14,869 bases of DNA from assembly GCA_003650785.1 (NCBI GenBank), contig QMRW01000019.1:1-14869 (forward strand). The letters run 5' to 3'. Under the pieces are notes generated by a model. That model was given only the letters and a program-made list of their open reading frames with translations, searched no databases and was not told the DNA's origin. This stretch comes from Thermoprotei archaeon (GTDB taxonomy: Archaea > Thermoproteota > Thermoprotei > Thermofilales > B20-G17). The position numbers were made by a program, and so were the translations under genes. Of the stretch, positions 1 to 8,794 are shown piece by piece (the first letter of the stretch is position 1; each line of letters starts with the position of its first letter).

Positions 1-875
1 AAGAGGGGCTGAAGGAGATAGCTGTAGGGGGCCTCAAAGTCGAAGTGTGGAAATATAGTCTTAAACACTTCCTGCATACCTTTGAAGACGGGAAGTACAG
101 GGATAGAGAGGACTCCTGGTTCCTAACAAGCCTCTGGATAAGGCTATTGAGGGAGGGCATAATACTCGAGGATCCGCGTGGAATTCTCGGTAAGTGGAGG
201 AACAGGGCACTCAAGTGGAGGTGGAGGAGGAGTGAAATAGCACCTGTAGTCGATAGGGCCAAGAGGTGTGTAGCTGTAGCAAAGAGGACGAACTCCCGGG
301 GAGAGTTATTCAAAGGGATAGTGGCCATAAGGGATGGTCTCTATAACCTCACAATAGCGCATATTATGGCTTTGAATAGGATCCCCAGCATAAGGCCTAA
401 GGATCTATACAAGGAGGTGGAGGAAGTAGAGTTTAGGAAGATATTCGACAGAGTCCAGGGCCTGGAGGATGTAGATAAGTGTGTCGTGGAGGAGCTTCTG
501 AGTGAGCTCGGAAGTCTGTTGAATAGGGAGTGGAGGAGTAGGAGGGGGGCTAGGACCGAGTATGAGAACGCTCTGAGGAGCTTGAGGAGGGAGAGACCCA
601 AGGAGGCTCTGCTGAGTGCCAGATACTGTGCATTCTACATAGGTGTGAAGATATTAAGGAATATGGGCGTAAAGGCGAGGTTGAAGCTGTACGATGCAGA
701 ATTTCACACATCCATCCTTGATTGGTTGAAGGACAGGAAGGACTTCATCTCCATCTACTATAAATTACACGCTACTAGGAGGCTGGGCCATGAGTATTTA
801 GGTGAGTGCATAAGGCTTGTGGAGGAGAACCTTATGGAGCTCTCAGACATATCTAAGAACTCCCAAAATAAATAG
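1..875 (+). CDS. Nucleotidyltransferase/HEPN-like protein, 5' end missing
   Basis: The reading frame is open from base 3 to the TAG at 873-875, so the gene begins outside the window. A GTG at 45 could serve as a start but is probably internal: the residues before it (EGLKEIAVGGLKVEVWKYS) read like the strand-and-turn end of a minimal nucleotidyltransferase fold, which continues through YRDREDSWFLTSLW to LEDPRGILGKWR. This last motif resembles the 'hydrophobic-x-D-P-x-G' turn that closes such domains. The remaining ~200 residues are charged, helical and Arg/Lys/Glu-rich, and end with RRLGHEYL, which may be a degenerate HEPN motif. Proteins of this type are often toxin-antitoxin-like or of unknown role in archaea. 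The catalytic GS motif and its Asp residues would lie upstream and cannot be checked. Base composition (roughly 50% G+C, rich in AGG and GAG) differs from every other gene here, which may mean transfer. The family call is tentative. Confidence 0.6.
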   Translation, partial: EGLKEIAVGGLKVEVWKYSLKHFLHTFEDGKYRDREDSWFLTSLWIRLLREGIILEDPRGILGKWRNRALKWRWRRSEIAPVVDRAKRCVAVAKRTNSRGELFKGIVAIRDGLYNLTIAHIMALNRIPSIRPKDLYKEVEEVEFRKIFDRVQGLEDVDKCVVEELLSELGSLLNREWRSRRGARTEYENALRSLRRERPKEALLSARYCAFYIGVKILRNMGVKARLKLYDAEFHTSILDWLKDRKDFISIYYKLHATRRLGHEYLGECIRLVEENLMELSDISKNSQNK

Positions 876-1328
<453 letters not shown>

Positions 1329-1356
1329 TATATTTCAATGTTAGTTTCTACTTCTC

Positions 1357-1369
1357 TCCTAAAACCTTT
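1357..1369 (-). promoter_or_regulatory. Weak candidate promoter for tRNA-Arg
   Basis: On the minus strand a purine run followed by TTTTAGG lies about 30-40 nt before the 5' end of the tRNA, a distance that fits an archaeal BRE/TATA with a short processed leader. The match to a TATA consensus is poor. The remaining bases from 1329 to 1524 contain nothing else that I can support. Confidence 0.25.
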
Positions 1370-1524
1370 TCGTTCCTACAGGCACAGCCTCAGACAACCC
1401 TCATGATCGAGTAAAGCTTTAGTGCACTGGAAGAGACTTGTGGCTCTGTATAGTCGTCGGTATTCCTGTTCCAGTACTGATAGCATTACCTCATCGGACA
1501 ATGTGCTGTAACATGTATGAGTAC

Positions 1525-2601
1525 CTAGATCTTATGTACTACTGATAGTTCTTCTTTAAGCTCTCTAGTTCTCCTCCTTACGATATCCCATAATTCACTA
1601 GAGCTCTTAGTACCTTCATTCAGATCTCTCAATCTATCTTTAATATCTCTTAGGGGTTCAATATTGAATAAGTTTATCAACATTAGTAGCCACGACCTAG
1701 CTACATTATCCTCATTATATCCGCCACCTCCTAGACATAGAATCCTTCCATTGGAATACTTCTCGGCTAGGTTCCTGATATTTAGGGAGAAGATATCATA
1801 AGCCCTAGTAGTTAACCTGAGCCATGCTAACGGATCACCCTCATGGGCATCACAACCCATCTGGACTATTATCATTCTGGGTTTATACTGCTCTAGTAGT
1901 GGTAATATTACCTCATCTACTGAGTAGATAAAAATGTCATCGCCACTACCAGGTGGGAGCGGTATGTTTACAGAGTAGCCATACCCTTCGTCTTCTCCCA
2001 GTTCGTAAATATTGCCAGTACCCGGAAAGAATCCGGGATAGTACATGTGTATTGAGATCTTGAGTATGTCCGTGTTATAGAGAATTTGTTGAGTTCCATC
2101 ACCGTGATGAACATCGATATCAACTATCGCTATACGTCTAAACCCCCACTTTCTGAACAATAATGCTGCTATGGCTACATCATTAAATACACAGAAACCA
2201 GAGGCTGAGTTAACTTTAGCATGATGAAAACCCCCCTGAGGATTAAAACCTGCTCTTATATAGTTCTCTTTGATCATTTCAGCAAGGGTAGTAGTACCTC
2301 CAATAGCAAGTAATGCATCTTCAAATACTCCCTTGTAGGATCTAGTATCTCCATAGTCTAAGTAACCCTCACCAATAATACTAGATTTTTTAACGTACTC
2401 TACATAGCTCCTGCTATGCGCTAGTAATATTTCTTCAAGTGTTGCTACTCTTGGAGTTATTACTTTAACATACTTGTCTGTTGATAGCTCTTTAAAAAGT
2501 TGCATGAAAAGCTTAATTCTTCCAGTCCATATTCCATGTAGGGAAAGGGGTGTAAAACTTATTTTCAAGTATTCTTCCCTAAAGGAGATAGCTGTATCCA
2601 C
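1525..2601 (-). CDS. Histone deacetylase/AcuC-family Zn-dependent amidohydrolase
   Basis: This 358-residue protein has the whole catalytic set of the arginase-deacetylase fold. The His pair lies in PQGGFHHA (H126, H127). The DxDxHHGDGT motif at 161-170 gives zinc ligands D163 and H165. The third zinc ligand is D251 in GCDAHEGDPLA, and the transition-state Tyr is Y295 in GGGGYNEDNVAR. The family removes acetyl or other acyl groups from lysine side chains (bacterial AcuC acts on acetyl-CoA synthetase) or from polyamines; it is cytoplasmic. The GGxHHA form resembles AcuC more than acetylpolyamine hydrolases. The start is a GTG 8 nt after the kinase stop, with GGTGG overlapping that junction as ribosome binding site, so the two genes are translated from one message. 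Archaeal substrates could be acetylated enzymes, Alba-type chromatin proteins or polyamines; the sequence does not decide. Confidence 0.92.
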   Translation of the reverse strand: MDTAISFREEYLKISFTPLSLHGIWTGRIKLFMQLFKELSTDKYVKVITPRVATLEEILLAHSRSYVEYVKKSSIIGEGYLDYGDTRSYKGVFEDALLAIGGTTTLAEMIKENYIRAGFNPQGGFHHAKVNSASGFCVFNDVAIAALLFRKWGFRRIAIVDIDVHHGDGTQQILYNTDILKISIHMYYPGFFPGTGNIYELGEDEGYGYSVNIPLPPGSGDDIFIYSVDEVILPLLEQYKPRMIIVQMGCDAHEGDPLAWLRLTTRAYDIFSLNIRNLAEKYSNGRILCLGGGGYNEDNVARSWLLMLINLFNIEPLRDIKDRLRDLNEGTKSSSELWDIVRRRTRELKEELSVVHKI

Positions 2602-2609
2602 TTTCCCAC

Positions 2610-3563
2610 CTATAGATACCTATACTCCGGTATGCCTTTTACCGATATGAATTTCAGTACCTCTTCGTATGTAGGTAATCCTGAAATAGCTCCTACGTGC
2701 ATACATTTTATCGCAGCTACAGCATTCGCTAGGCACAATATATCCTCTATTTTATCTCCTTTGGAGATACCGAATAGTACTGCTGCATTCCAAGCATCAC
2801 CAGCTCCTACAGTATCCTTCACCTCTACCTTAAACGACTTCATGTAGATGGCTTTCTCATCTTCTATGAGAATAGCACCGAGTCTACCCATTTTGATTCC
2901 AGCTACTTTAAACTCCATGGATCTAAGACTTTCTATTACCTTCTCTAAACCTCTTACCTCGAGAAGTAACTCTAGCTCACTTCGTGTAGCTAGGAGAATG
3001 TCAATGTACTCGATAGCTCTCTTCATGGTCTTTCTTAAATCGTCGATACTCTTCCATACGTCAAGCCTTATCGTGGGATCAAGAGAGACCATGAGTTTTC
3101 CACTTATATTCTCTAGAAGTGTCAGTATACTACTTCTAGCAGGTTCTTGGGATAGAGAAAAGCCTGTAAGGTGTAGTATTTTTGAGGAGCATACATATTC
3201 GTAGTCACTTTCTTCTAATCTAAGTTCTGTATCCGCACTTAGGCTCCAGGGTTTTCGATAGAAGAAGAACTCTCTTTCGCCTTCAGGCAATTTTACTACA
3301 AATGCCAACGTAGTTCTGTAGGGAAGTCTCCTGACTCTACTAGTGTCGATACCATATTGATTGAGTGTTCTCACTATGATTTCTCCCAAAGCATCTCTTC
3401 CTATAGCTGTAAGTACTCCCACTCTCATTCCCAGTTTAGCACATGCTATTGCAGTGTTCATGGGTGCTCCTCCAAAACATGCTTTATAGGTAAAGTGGTC
3501 TATAGGTATTAGGTCTATTATCGCTTCTCCTAGAGAGATTACATCAAGTTTCACTATATACAC
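2610..3563 (-). CDS. PfkB/ribokinase-family sugar kinase
   Basis: The 317-residue product has the usual family length. Near the N-terminus, GGAPMNTA (31-38) is the GG-A-N sugar-binding signature. Near the C-terminus, DTVGAGDAW (250-258) holds the anion hole and the catalytic base D256. LPEGEREFFFYRKPWSLSAD (92-111) resembles the lid and substrate region of fructokinases and 2-keto-3-deoxygluconate kinases, both of which phosphorylate a sugar with ATP in the cytoplasm. The exact sugar cannot be read from these motifs. The start is a GTG at 3561-3563 preceded by TATAAAG in the right place for a nearly leaderless message; a second GTG three codons on (3552-3554) is possible. It is the first gene of an operon with the deacetylase-family gene, 8 nt downstream. 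Confidence 0.9.
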   Translation of the reverse strand: MYIVKLDVISLGEAIIDLIPIDHFTYKACFGGAPMNTAIACAKLGMRVGVLTAIGRDALGEIIVRTLNQYGIDTSRVRRLPYRTTLAFVVKLPEGEREFFFYRKPWSLSADTELRLEESDYEYVCSSKILHLTGFSLSQEPARSSILTLLENISGKLMVSLDPTIRLDVWKSIDDLRKTMKRAIEYIDILLATRSELELLLEVRGLEKVIESLRSMEFKVAGIKMGRLGAILIEDEKAIYMKSFKVEVKDTVGAGDAWNAAVLFGISKGDKIEDILCLANAVAAIKCMHVGAISGLPTYEEVLKFISVKGIPEYRYL

Positions 3564-3588
3564 CAGAAGATAATAGCAGGAACTGTAC

Positions 3589-3603
3589 TATAAAGTCTTT
3601 ATA
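3589..3603. promoter_or_regulatory. Back-to-back TATA boxes forming a 15-bp palindrome
   Basis: TATAAAG-T-CTTTATA is a perfect hyphenated palindrome in the intergenic region between the sugar kinase (start 3563, minus) and the small membrane protein (plus). On the minus strand its proximal half lies ~29 nt before the kinase GTG, right for an archaeal TATA box. A second plus-strand box, TATAATA at 3611-3617, lies ~28 nt before the ATG at 3642 and would give a leaderless message for that gene. Confidence 0.5.
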
Positions 3604-3641
3604 AGGGTTGTATAATATACTCGTTGGTTGAGAGAGTGGGT

Positions 3642-3836
3642 ATGCTTGAAATATTATCTTCAATAGTGCTGTTGATTATAGGTATTTTACTTATAGTCTT
3701 CATAGTCAAGTTACTAATAGTGTTACTTCCAGCTATAGTGATAGCAATTGTGGTATACTTCATTACTGGAAGTTTCGCATATTCAGCTATAGCCTTTCTG
3801 GTAGTTGCTCTAATATCTTTAATTAAAAAATTATAG
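3642..3836 (+). CDS. Small two-helix membrane protein, unknown function
   Basis: From the ATG at 3642 this encodes 64 residues, almost all hydrophobic. One segment spans about residues 5-33 and a second about residues 43-60, joined by a short FITGSF turn, with LIKKL at the C-terminus. It would sit in the cytoplasmic membrane with its lysines on the inside. No family is recognised. In-frame TTG (3624) and GTG (3636) codons exist, but TATAATA at 3611-3617 is placed for transcription to begin at about 3640, so the ATG is preferred. It is transcribed away from the kinase operon and converges on the phosphoesterase gene, with only 5 nt between the two stop codons. Its size and hydrophobicity resemble phage-shock or transport accessory peptides, but nothing specific supports that. 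Confidence 0.65.
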   Translation: MLEILSSIVLLIIGILLIVFIVKLLIVLLPAIVIAIVVYFITGSFAYSAIAFLVVALISLIKKL

Positions 3837-3841
3837 TATGA

Positions 3842-5788
3842 TTAGTGCTTTCTAGACCTTAAGAGTACTATTGCTACTATAACTGCTACTACTATAGCAA
3901 CGGTGACTAGTATTACTTGAACCATAGCTGTAGGCATTACTGGTACGTATACTTCTTCCTCTTTCTTTACTTCCTCCTTCTTCTCTTCCTCTTTCTTTTC
4001 TGGTTTCTTTTCCTCGGGTACTTTATAGTTTATTGTGACTTCTTCACTCTCACCAGTATTTCCAGCGTTATCGATCGCTATAGCCTTGAGAGTAAGTGTT
4101 CTCGTCCTTAATGGTGGTATCATAGCTTGGTAGATTCCTCTTCCTACATATGTTGTAGGTATTTCCATAATACCTGTGGCTGTCCTGTACACTAACTTAA
4201 CGCTCTCTATACCCCAACCTCTATCGATAGCTTTTATATACACACTCAGTGAGCTCTTTCCGGCTATAGGGGTTCTAGGTGTATACATCTGGATTTCAAC
4301 TTCGGGTGGTTCTTCATCCTTATAGGCAGATATTATTACTTTCAGATCTTTACCTACTGGTACATCCATTGTTACTTTTACTACATGTAGAGATCCATAT
4401 GGTAGTATTTTATGCTCTTTTATTAGTTCTTTATTTCCATAGAGACTATATTTGTCAAAGGGGATTGATGCATTTACGTACATGTATAATGTGATATTCT
4501 TCATTTCATATTCAAAGCCTGGCAAAACTTTAATTTTGTATATGTATGTTGTGAGATTAATATCAGTGTTTACAATCATTTTGACCTTTTCTATATTATA
4601 GCTACTAACACCCTTAAGGGGATTTTTTGTAGGCACTCCTACTTGCTTTACCTCTCCTTTTTCATTTATTACTATTATTCTAAAGCCTCTATAGTCGGCC
4701 TCCCTAAGTCCCGCACATGTAGTTACCGTAGTCACAAACCAAGTTTTATCATTGTATAGAACTAGAGCATCTCCATGGACATGCCCTGCCAGAACCATTT
4801 TTACTTCATATTCTTCTATTAACCTCAGGAACTCCTTAGCAGAATCTATTCTTTCCCTCCAGCTACTATAAAGATTTCTCAATTTCTCTATCTCCCTCCA
4901 TGTACCTCTGACTTTACCAAAAGTAGCATAGTTGAAAAAGGAGTGATGTATCAACAGTATTTTAACTTTATCGATGTGCTTAGCAAGTACGCTTTCTAGC
5001 CATTTCAACTGAGGAGTATCAAGAAATCCTTCAAGATGTGTATCTAGGCCTACTATTAGGAATTTTCCTATACACCTGTACCATATAGGTGGACCTACGT
5101 AGACTCCGTAATATCTCTTCATGAAACTTTCCTCATCTGTCTGTGCATGGTCATGATTTCCTGGTACTATGAAGGTAGGTTTTCTGGCAGTATTAGTTAT
5201 CTTCCTGAAAAGTTTAAGTGATGCTATATCCGCACCTACATCGACATTATCACCTGTAATGACAGCGAATTGTACAGGTAGAGTATTCAGAAGCGCGATT
5301 GCCGTCTCATAGTATACATAGCTAGGCACTCCATCAGTAGTTATCCCTATATGTACATCTGTGATGTGCATGAAGACTAATTCTGTAGGCCATTCATCTA
5401 AAACCCATACGCTCCTTACACTTATCAGTGGTTTTTCGTTCACCAATAGGTAAAGATCATATAATCGTGGTGTTGCATTCTCCGGAACCTTTAGTGTTAC
5501 TATTAATACCTCTTTAAGCGGGTACTTTCTAACTATTATCAGTGTTACGTTCAGTCCGGGAGAAATGAGCTTAGAGTCTTTCACCTCTACAGATGCGCCT
5601 CCAGTATATACTGTGGCATTGAATAGGTCTCCACGTATGACTGCTATAGGAACAGAATATAGTGGATCTATTATTCTGAGCTGTTCTAATGCTGCTTGAC
5701 TTCTTATCTCTATCGAGCTTACCGATATCGCAATTAGTACTGTTAATACTAATAGCTTAATGAGCTTACTAGTATTTGACTTTTTCAA
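3842..5788 (-). CDS. Secreted, membrane-anchored metallophosphoesterase
   Basis: The 648-residue product begins with a lysine-rich N-region and a hydrophobic signal (about 8-26), so the body is outside the cell. A β-rich region (~40-130) precedes a calcineurin-like phosphoesterase domain with all metal-binding motifs: DVH (D144, H146), GDN (180-181), GNHD (N211, H212), HH at 281-282 and GHVHG (H336, H338). A mainly β region follows, then an Ig-like domain (~505-590), a Lys/Glu-rich linker (~595-615) and a C-terminal transmembrane helix (~620-642) ending RSRKH. The fold hydrolyses phosphomonoesters or diesters with two metal ions; the substrate is unknown. The start is a TTG with a strong GGAGG 5 nt upstream. 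It is the last gene of the ABC transporter cluster, after a 61-nt gap that holds a likely promoter of its own and a hairpin. This suggests it processes a transported compound. Confidence 0.9.
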   Translation of the reverse strand: MKKSNTSKLIKLLVLTVLIAISVSSIEIRSQAALEQLRIIDPLYSVPIAVIRGDLFNATVYTGGASVEVKDSKLISPGLNVTLIIVRKYPLKEVLIVTLKVPENATPRLYDLYLLVNEKPLISVRSVWVLDEWPTELVFMHITDVHIGITTDGVPSYVYYETAIALLNTLPVQFAVITGDNVDVGADIASLKLFRKITNTARKPTFIVPGNHDHAQTDEESFMKRYYGVYVGPPIWYRCIGKFLIVGLDTHLEGFLDTPQLKWLESVLAKHIDKVKILLIHHSFFNYATFGKVRGTWREIEKLRNLYSSWRERIDSAKEFLRLIEEYEVKMVLAGHVHGDALVLYNDKTWFVTTVTTCAGLREADYRGFRIIVINEKGEVKQVGVPTKNPLKGVSSYNIEKVKMIVNTDINLTTYIYKIKVLPGFEYEMKNITLYMYVNASIPFDKYSLYGNKELIKEHKILPYGSLHVVKVTMDVPVGKDLKVIISAYKDEEPPEVEIQMYTPRTPIAGKSSLSVYIKAIDRGWGIESVKLVYRTATGIMEIPTTYVGRGIYQAMIPPLRTRTLTLKAIAIDNAGNTGESEEVTINYKVPEEKKPEKKEEEKKEEVKKEEEVYVPVMPTAMVQVILVTVAIVVAVIVAIVLLRSRKH

Positions 5789-5792
5789 GACC

Positions 5793-5811
5793 CCCTCCTT
5801 TAGTAGGAGGG
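5793..5811 (-). promoter_or_regulatory. Hairpin covering the ribosome binding site of the phosphoesterase gene
   Basis: On the minus strand, CCCTCCT-ACTAA-AGGAGGG forms a 7-bp stem with a 5-nt loop. The 3' arm is the Shine-Dalgarno sequence, 5 nt before the TTG start at 5788, so folding would hide it. A TATA-like TTTTATTA (about 5817-5824) would start transcription inside the hairpin and leave the site free, whereas read-through from the transporter genes would carry the full stem. No T-run follows, which argues against a terminator. Confidence 0.55.
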
Positions 5812-5849
5812 ATGGAATAATAAAACTTAACTTCAGTGGGATAATCGTA

Positions 5850-6947
5850 CTATGTTATAGTTTCTACTTCAAATTCTTCCCATCCTATTAGTGGGAATAT
5901 TATTACATCCTCTTCTTTGATGGCAAGTCTTATTCTAGTCCCAGTTTTAACCTCGTATTCTGGATCTATGTATGCTATCATGTTCTGATCTCCTACATTA
6001 ATTCTAAGCTGTGTAAATGGTCCTAGGAACATTGTAAGCTCTACTACTCCCTCTATTATATTCGACTCTCCTTCTACTTTTAGAGTAAAGTCCTCTGGAT
6101 GCATTATGGCGATAGCTTTATCACCTACGCTTAATTCATAGTCCTCGGCCAGTTTTCCTGTTATAGTTAACTTTTCATTAACTCTCATTTTCACCCTCCT
6201 TCCCTGAATATACTCTATGGATCCTCTAAGAGCGGTACTCCTGCCTATGAAGGTAGCCACAAATAGATTTCGGGGGTTCATGTAGATTTCACTAGGCCTT
6301 CCTACCTGTACTATCCTACCTCTTCTCATTATAGCTACTCTATCTGAGATACTCATAGCTTCCTCCTGATCGTGGGTAACATAGATTGTAGTTATGTTAA
6401 GATCTCTCTGTATTTTTCTTATTTCTTCCCTCATTCTGAGTCTGAGTTTAGCATCCAGATTGCTCAATGGTTCGTCCAAGAGGAGTACCTTCGGCTCTAT
6501 AACAAGTGCACGTGCAAGAGCTACTCTCTGCTGTTGTCCTCCGGATAGCTGAAGGGGATATCTATTTTCAAGTCCTGTGAGCCCTACAAGATCAAGTACC
6601 TCCTTTACTCTCTTTTTTATTTCTTCTTTTGGTACTTTCCTTATCTTTAATCCATAAGCTACATTATCATATACGGTCATGTGGGGCCAAAGAGCATAGT
6701 TCTGAAATACCATAGCACAACCTCTCTCGTATGGCTTTTTAAATGTTACATCTTCTTCATCGAATATTACTCTACCTTCATCAGGTATTTCAAATCCAGC
6801 TATTATTCTAAGGGTAGTTGTCTTACCACAACCACTAGGTCCAAGTAGTGTGAAGAATTCTCCATGGTCGACTTCTATACTAGCCTTATCGACAGCTACT
6901 ACCTTGCCAAACTTCTTACTCACTTCCTTTAGAGTTACTCGTGTCAA
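5850..6947 (-). CDS. ABC transporter ATP-binding protein (Fbp/Pot type)
   Basis: The 365-residue protein is a complete importer ATPase. It has Walker A GPSGCGKTT (36-44), the Q-loop glutamine in VFQNYALWPHMTVYDN, signature LSGGQQQR (134-141), Walker B VLLLDEP (154-160), D-loop SNLDAKLR and the switch H192 in YVTHDQEEA. The C-terminal ~120 residues form a TOBE-like domain, as in FbpC, PotA and MalK relatives, which often bind regulators or ligands. It works on the inner face of the membrane and drives the fused permease encoded 16 nt upstream. The start is a TTG; AAGGTGG ends 6 nt before it, supporting that start. Substrate class cannot be read from the ATPase. It is followed by the phosphoesterase gene. 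Confidence 0.95.
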   Translation of the reverse strand: MTRVTLKEVSKKFGKVVAVDKASIEVDHGEFFTLLGPSGCGKTTTLRIIAGFEIPDEGRVIFDEEDVTFKKPYERGCAMVFQNYALWPHMTVYDNVAYGLKIRKVPKEEIKKRVKEVLDLVGLTGLENRYPLQLSGGQQQRVALARALVIEPKVLLLDEPLSNLDAKLRLRMREEIRKIQRDLNITTIYVTHDQEEAMSISDRVAIMRRGRIVQVGRPSEIYMNPRNLFVATFIGRSTALRGSIEYIQGRRVKMRVNEKLTITGKLAEDYELSVGDKAIAIMHPEDFTLKVEGESNIIEGVVELTMFLGPFTQLRINVGDQNMIAYIDPEYEVKTGTRIRLAIKEEDVIIFPLIGWEEFEVETIT

Positions 6948-6963
6948 GTATATCCACCTTATC

Positions 6964-8784
6964 CTACACTCCTATATATGCGTACTTCTGCTTAAATACT
7001 ACGTTTACTAAGACTATTACTAAAAGCTGTATCGATATAAGCAGGACTCCTAGGGAAGCTACTATATGGGGTCCTCCTACTCTTTCTAAGTAGTCCATCA
7101 TTATGAATGAGATAGGTGCCTGATGTTCTTCTCCTACACCTTTTAGTCCACCTAGTGTTATTCCTACACTTGTCTCACTCATACAGTATACAAAGCTTAT
7201 CAACGCTCCACTTAGTATATTGATCCCTATTAACGGAATGACTATACTGACTAGTGTTTTTAATCTACTAGCGCCTAGGTTTAATGATGCTTCCTCTAAT
7301 GCTATATGAACCTGCTGAAGTCCTGCATATACAGCTCTAGCAGTGAAGGGTAATCTTCTTACACTATAAGCTAATGATAGTAATAGTGCAGGTCCGAATG
7401 TTATGGGATCTAATGGAGTTCCTCTAAATATGGAGGTGAAGAAGTAGAAATATCCGACAGCTATAACTAGTCCAGGTAGTGCTATAGGTGATGTTACTAA
7501 TATGTCCAATAAATCGGTGGCAGGTATTCTAGCTCTAGCTATAACGTAGGATGAAGAGACACCTATTGCAACTATCAATATTATAGCTAGAATAGAGTAT
7601 GTAAGGCTATTAACTATAGCTCTAAATACCAGTGGATCTTCTACTATCTTAGCCATATGCTCTAGTGTAAATCCGTAGGGTAAAGGATCCGCCCAGTTCT
7701 CTGCTAAAGCATATATAAAGACTCCTATTTGAGGGAAAGCTGCGAATAATAGTAGTGGTAGAATGAACAAGTATACTACTATAAGTCCCTTTAGTCTTAA
7801 CCTTCTAATTCTAGGAGACCATCTACCTCCTCTGCTTAGCATGGCATATTGTTTAAGTGTCACGTACTTCTTTATTCCTATGAAGGCTGCTAAGGCTAGT
7901 ATCAGGAGTATGAGTGATAGGGTTGCTGCTACTGGTGAGAGTTGTCCTGTTGTTGCTTCTAGAAATCTCTCAAGTATGTGGTAAGACATGAAGCGTTTCT
8001 CATTGAATACTATAGGTGCAGCTACATCCTCTAGAGAGAATATGAACACTATGGCTGCACCTGCTGCTAGGCCAGGGAGAGATAGCGGTAATGTTACTGT
8101 CCTGAACAACTTGAGACCTTTAGCTCCTAGATTCTCTGCTTGCTCTTCCATACTAGGGTCTATGTTGATCATGCTTGAGTATACATTTAGATATATTATC
8201 GGAAAGAATGTCATTATTTGAGTTATTGCTACTCCTGCTAAGTCCTCTATGCCTATTCTATAGGGCAGATGTAGAACGTCTCCTATGATCCACGATATTA
8301 TACCATCTCTCCAATCAAAGATCTTTCTTATTACAAAAGCGTTTATGAAGGGGGTTACAAGAAGTGGAGTCATAGCTAGCACTCTTAGAATAGTCCTACC
8401 AGGGAAGCTGTATCTAGCCATAACAAAGGCTACTACTATGCCGAGGATGCTAGCACAGATAGTTACTATGAATGAATTTACAAGGGAGTTCATTATTATA
8501 CCAAGGCTCACTCCACTTATTTTGATCAATATGAACTCCCTGCCCCTAAACGTTATGAGTCTAATTGTAATGGGTGAGCCTCTAGGATTAAAATTCACAT
8601 ATGTTGGATCTGTAAAGATGTCTGCTGGGTTATAATTTAAGGATACCAGTAGAACCGTAGCTATGGGAGCTATTAGGAATAGTGTTAGCATTAATGTAGG
8701 AAAGGCTAGCTGTGTAACCAACACAGGGTCTAGGTAAAACATCTGTACTTTCAAGTTCTTAAGGAGTTCACTTCTTTTGATCAT
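6964..8784 (-). CDS. ABC transporter permease, two fused permease halves
   Basis: The 606-residue protein contains two binding-protein-dependent permease domains in one chain, about twelve transmembrane helices in all. Each half has its ATPase-contacting EAA loop: EEQAENLGAKGLKLFRTVTL in the first and EEASLNLGASRLKTLVSIVI in the second. A basic cytoplasmic stretch (RGGRWSPRIRRLRLKG) joins the halves. This fused layout is typical of FbpB/AfuB-type transporters of ferric iron, thiamine, 2-aminoethylphosphonate or hexose phosphates, so only one permease gene is needed. A periplasmic-side loop (~residues 50-90) in the first half is longer than usual. The ATG start lies 10 nt after the binding-protein stop with only a weak AAGG before it, consistent with translational coupling in one operon. 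Confidence 0.93.
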   Translation of the reverse strand: MIKRSELLKNLKVQMFYLDPVLVTQLAFPTLMLTLFLIAPIATVLLVSLNYNPADIFTDPTYVNFNPRGSPITIRLITFRGREFILIKISGVSLGIIMNSLVNSFIVTICASILGIVVAFVMARYSFPGRTILRVLAMTPLLVTPFINAFVIRKIFDWRDGIISWIIGDVLHLPYRIGIEDLAGVAITQIMTFFPIIYLNVYSSMINIDPSMEEQAENLGAKGLKLFRTVTLPLSLPGLAAGAAIVFIFSLEDVAAPIVFNEKRFMSYHILERFLEATTGQLSPVAATLSLILLILALAAFIGIKKYVTLKQYAMLSRGGRWSPRIRRLRLKGLIVVYLFILPLLLFAAFPQIGVFIYALAENWADPLPYGFTLEHMAKIVEDPLVFRAIVNSLTYSILAIILIVAIGVSSSYVIARARIPATDLLDILVTSPIALPGLVIAVGYFYFFTSIFRGTPLDPITFGPALLLSLAYSVRRLPFTARAVYAGLQQVHIALEEASLNLGASRLKTLVSIVIPLIGINILSGALISFVYCMSETSVGITLGGLKGVGEEHQAPISFIMMDYLERVGGPHIVASLGVLLISIQLLVIVLVNVVFKQKYAYIGV

Positions 8785-8794
8785 CCTTATTTCC

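Noticed and set aside
2848..3204. Plus-strand open frame of 118 codons inside the sugar kinase gene
   Set aside because: It lies wholly opposite a gene with intact motifs and has Ser/Leu-rich antisense composition and no ribosome site.
3950..4020. Repetitive purine/pyrimidine tract as a DNA repeat element
   Set aside because: It encodes the Lys/Glu-rich linker of the phosphoesterase and is explained by GAA/AAG codons.
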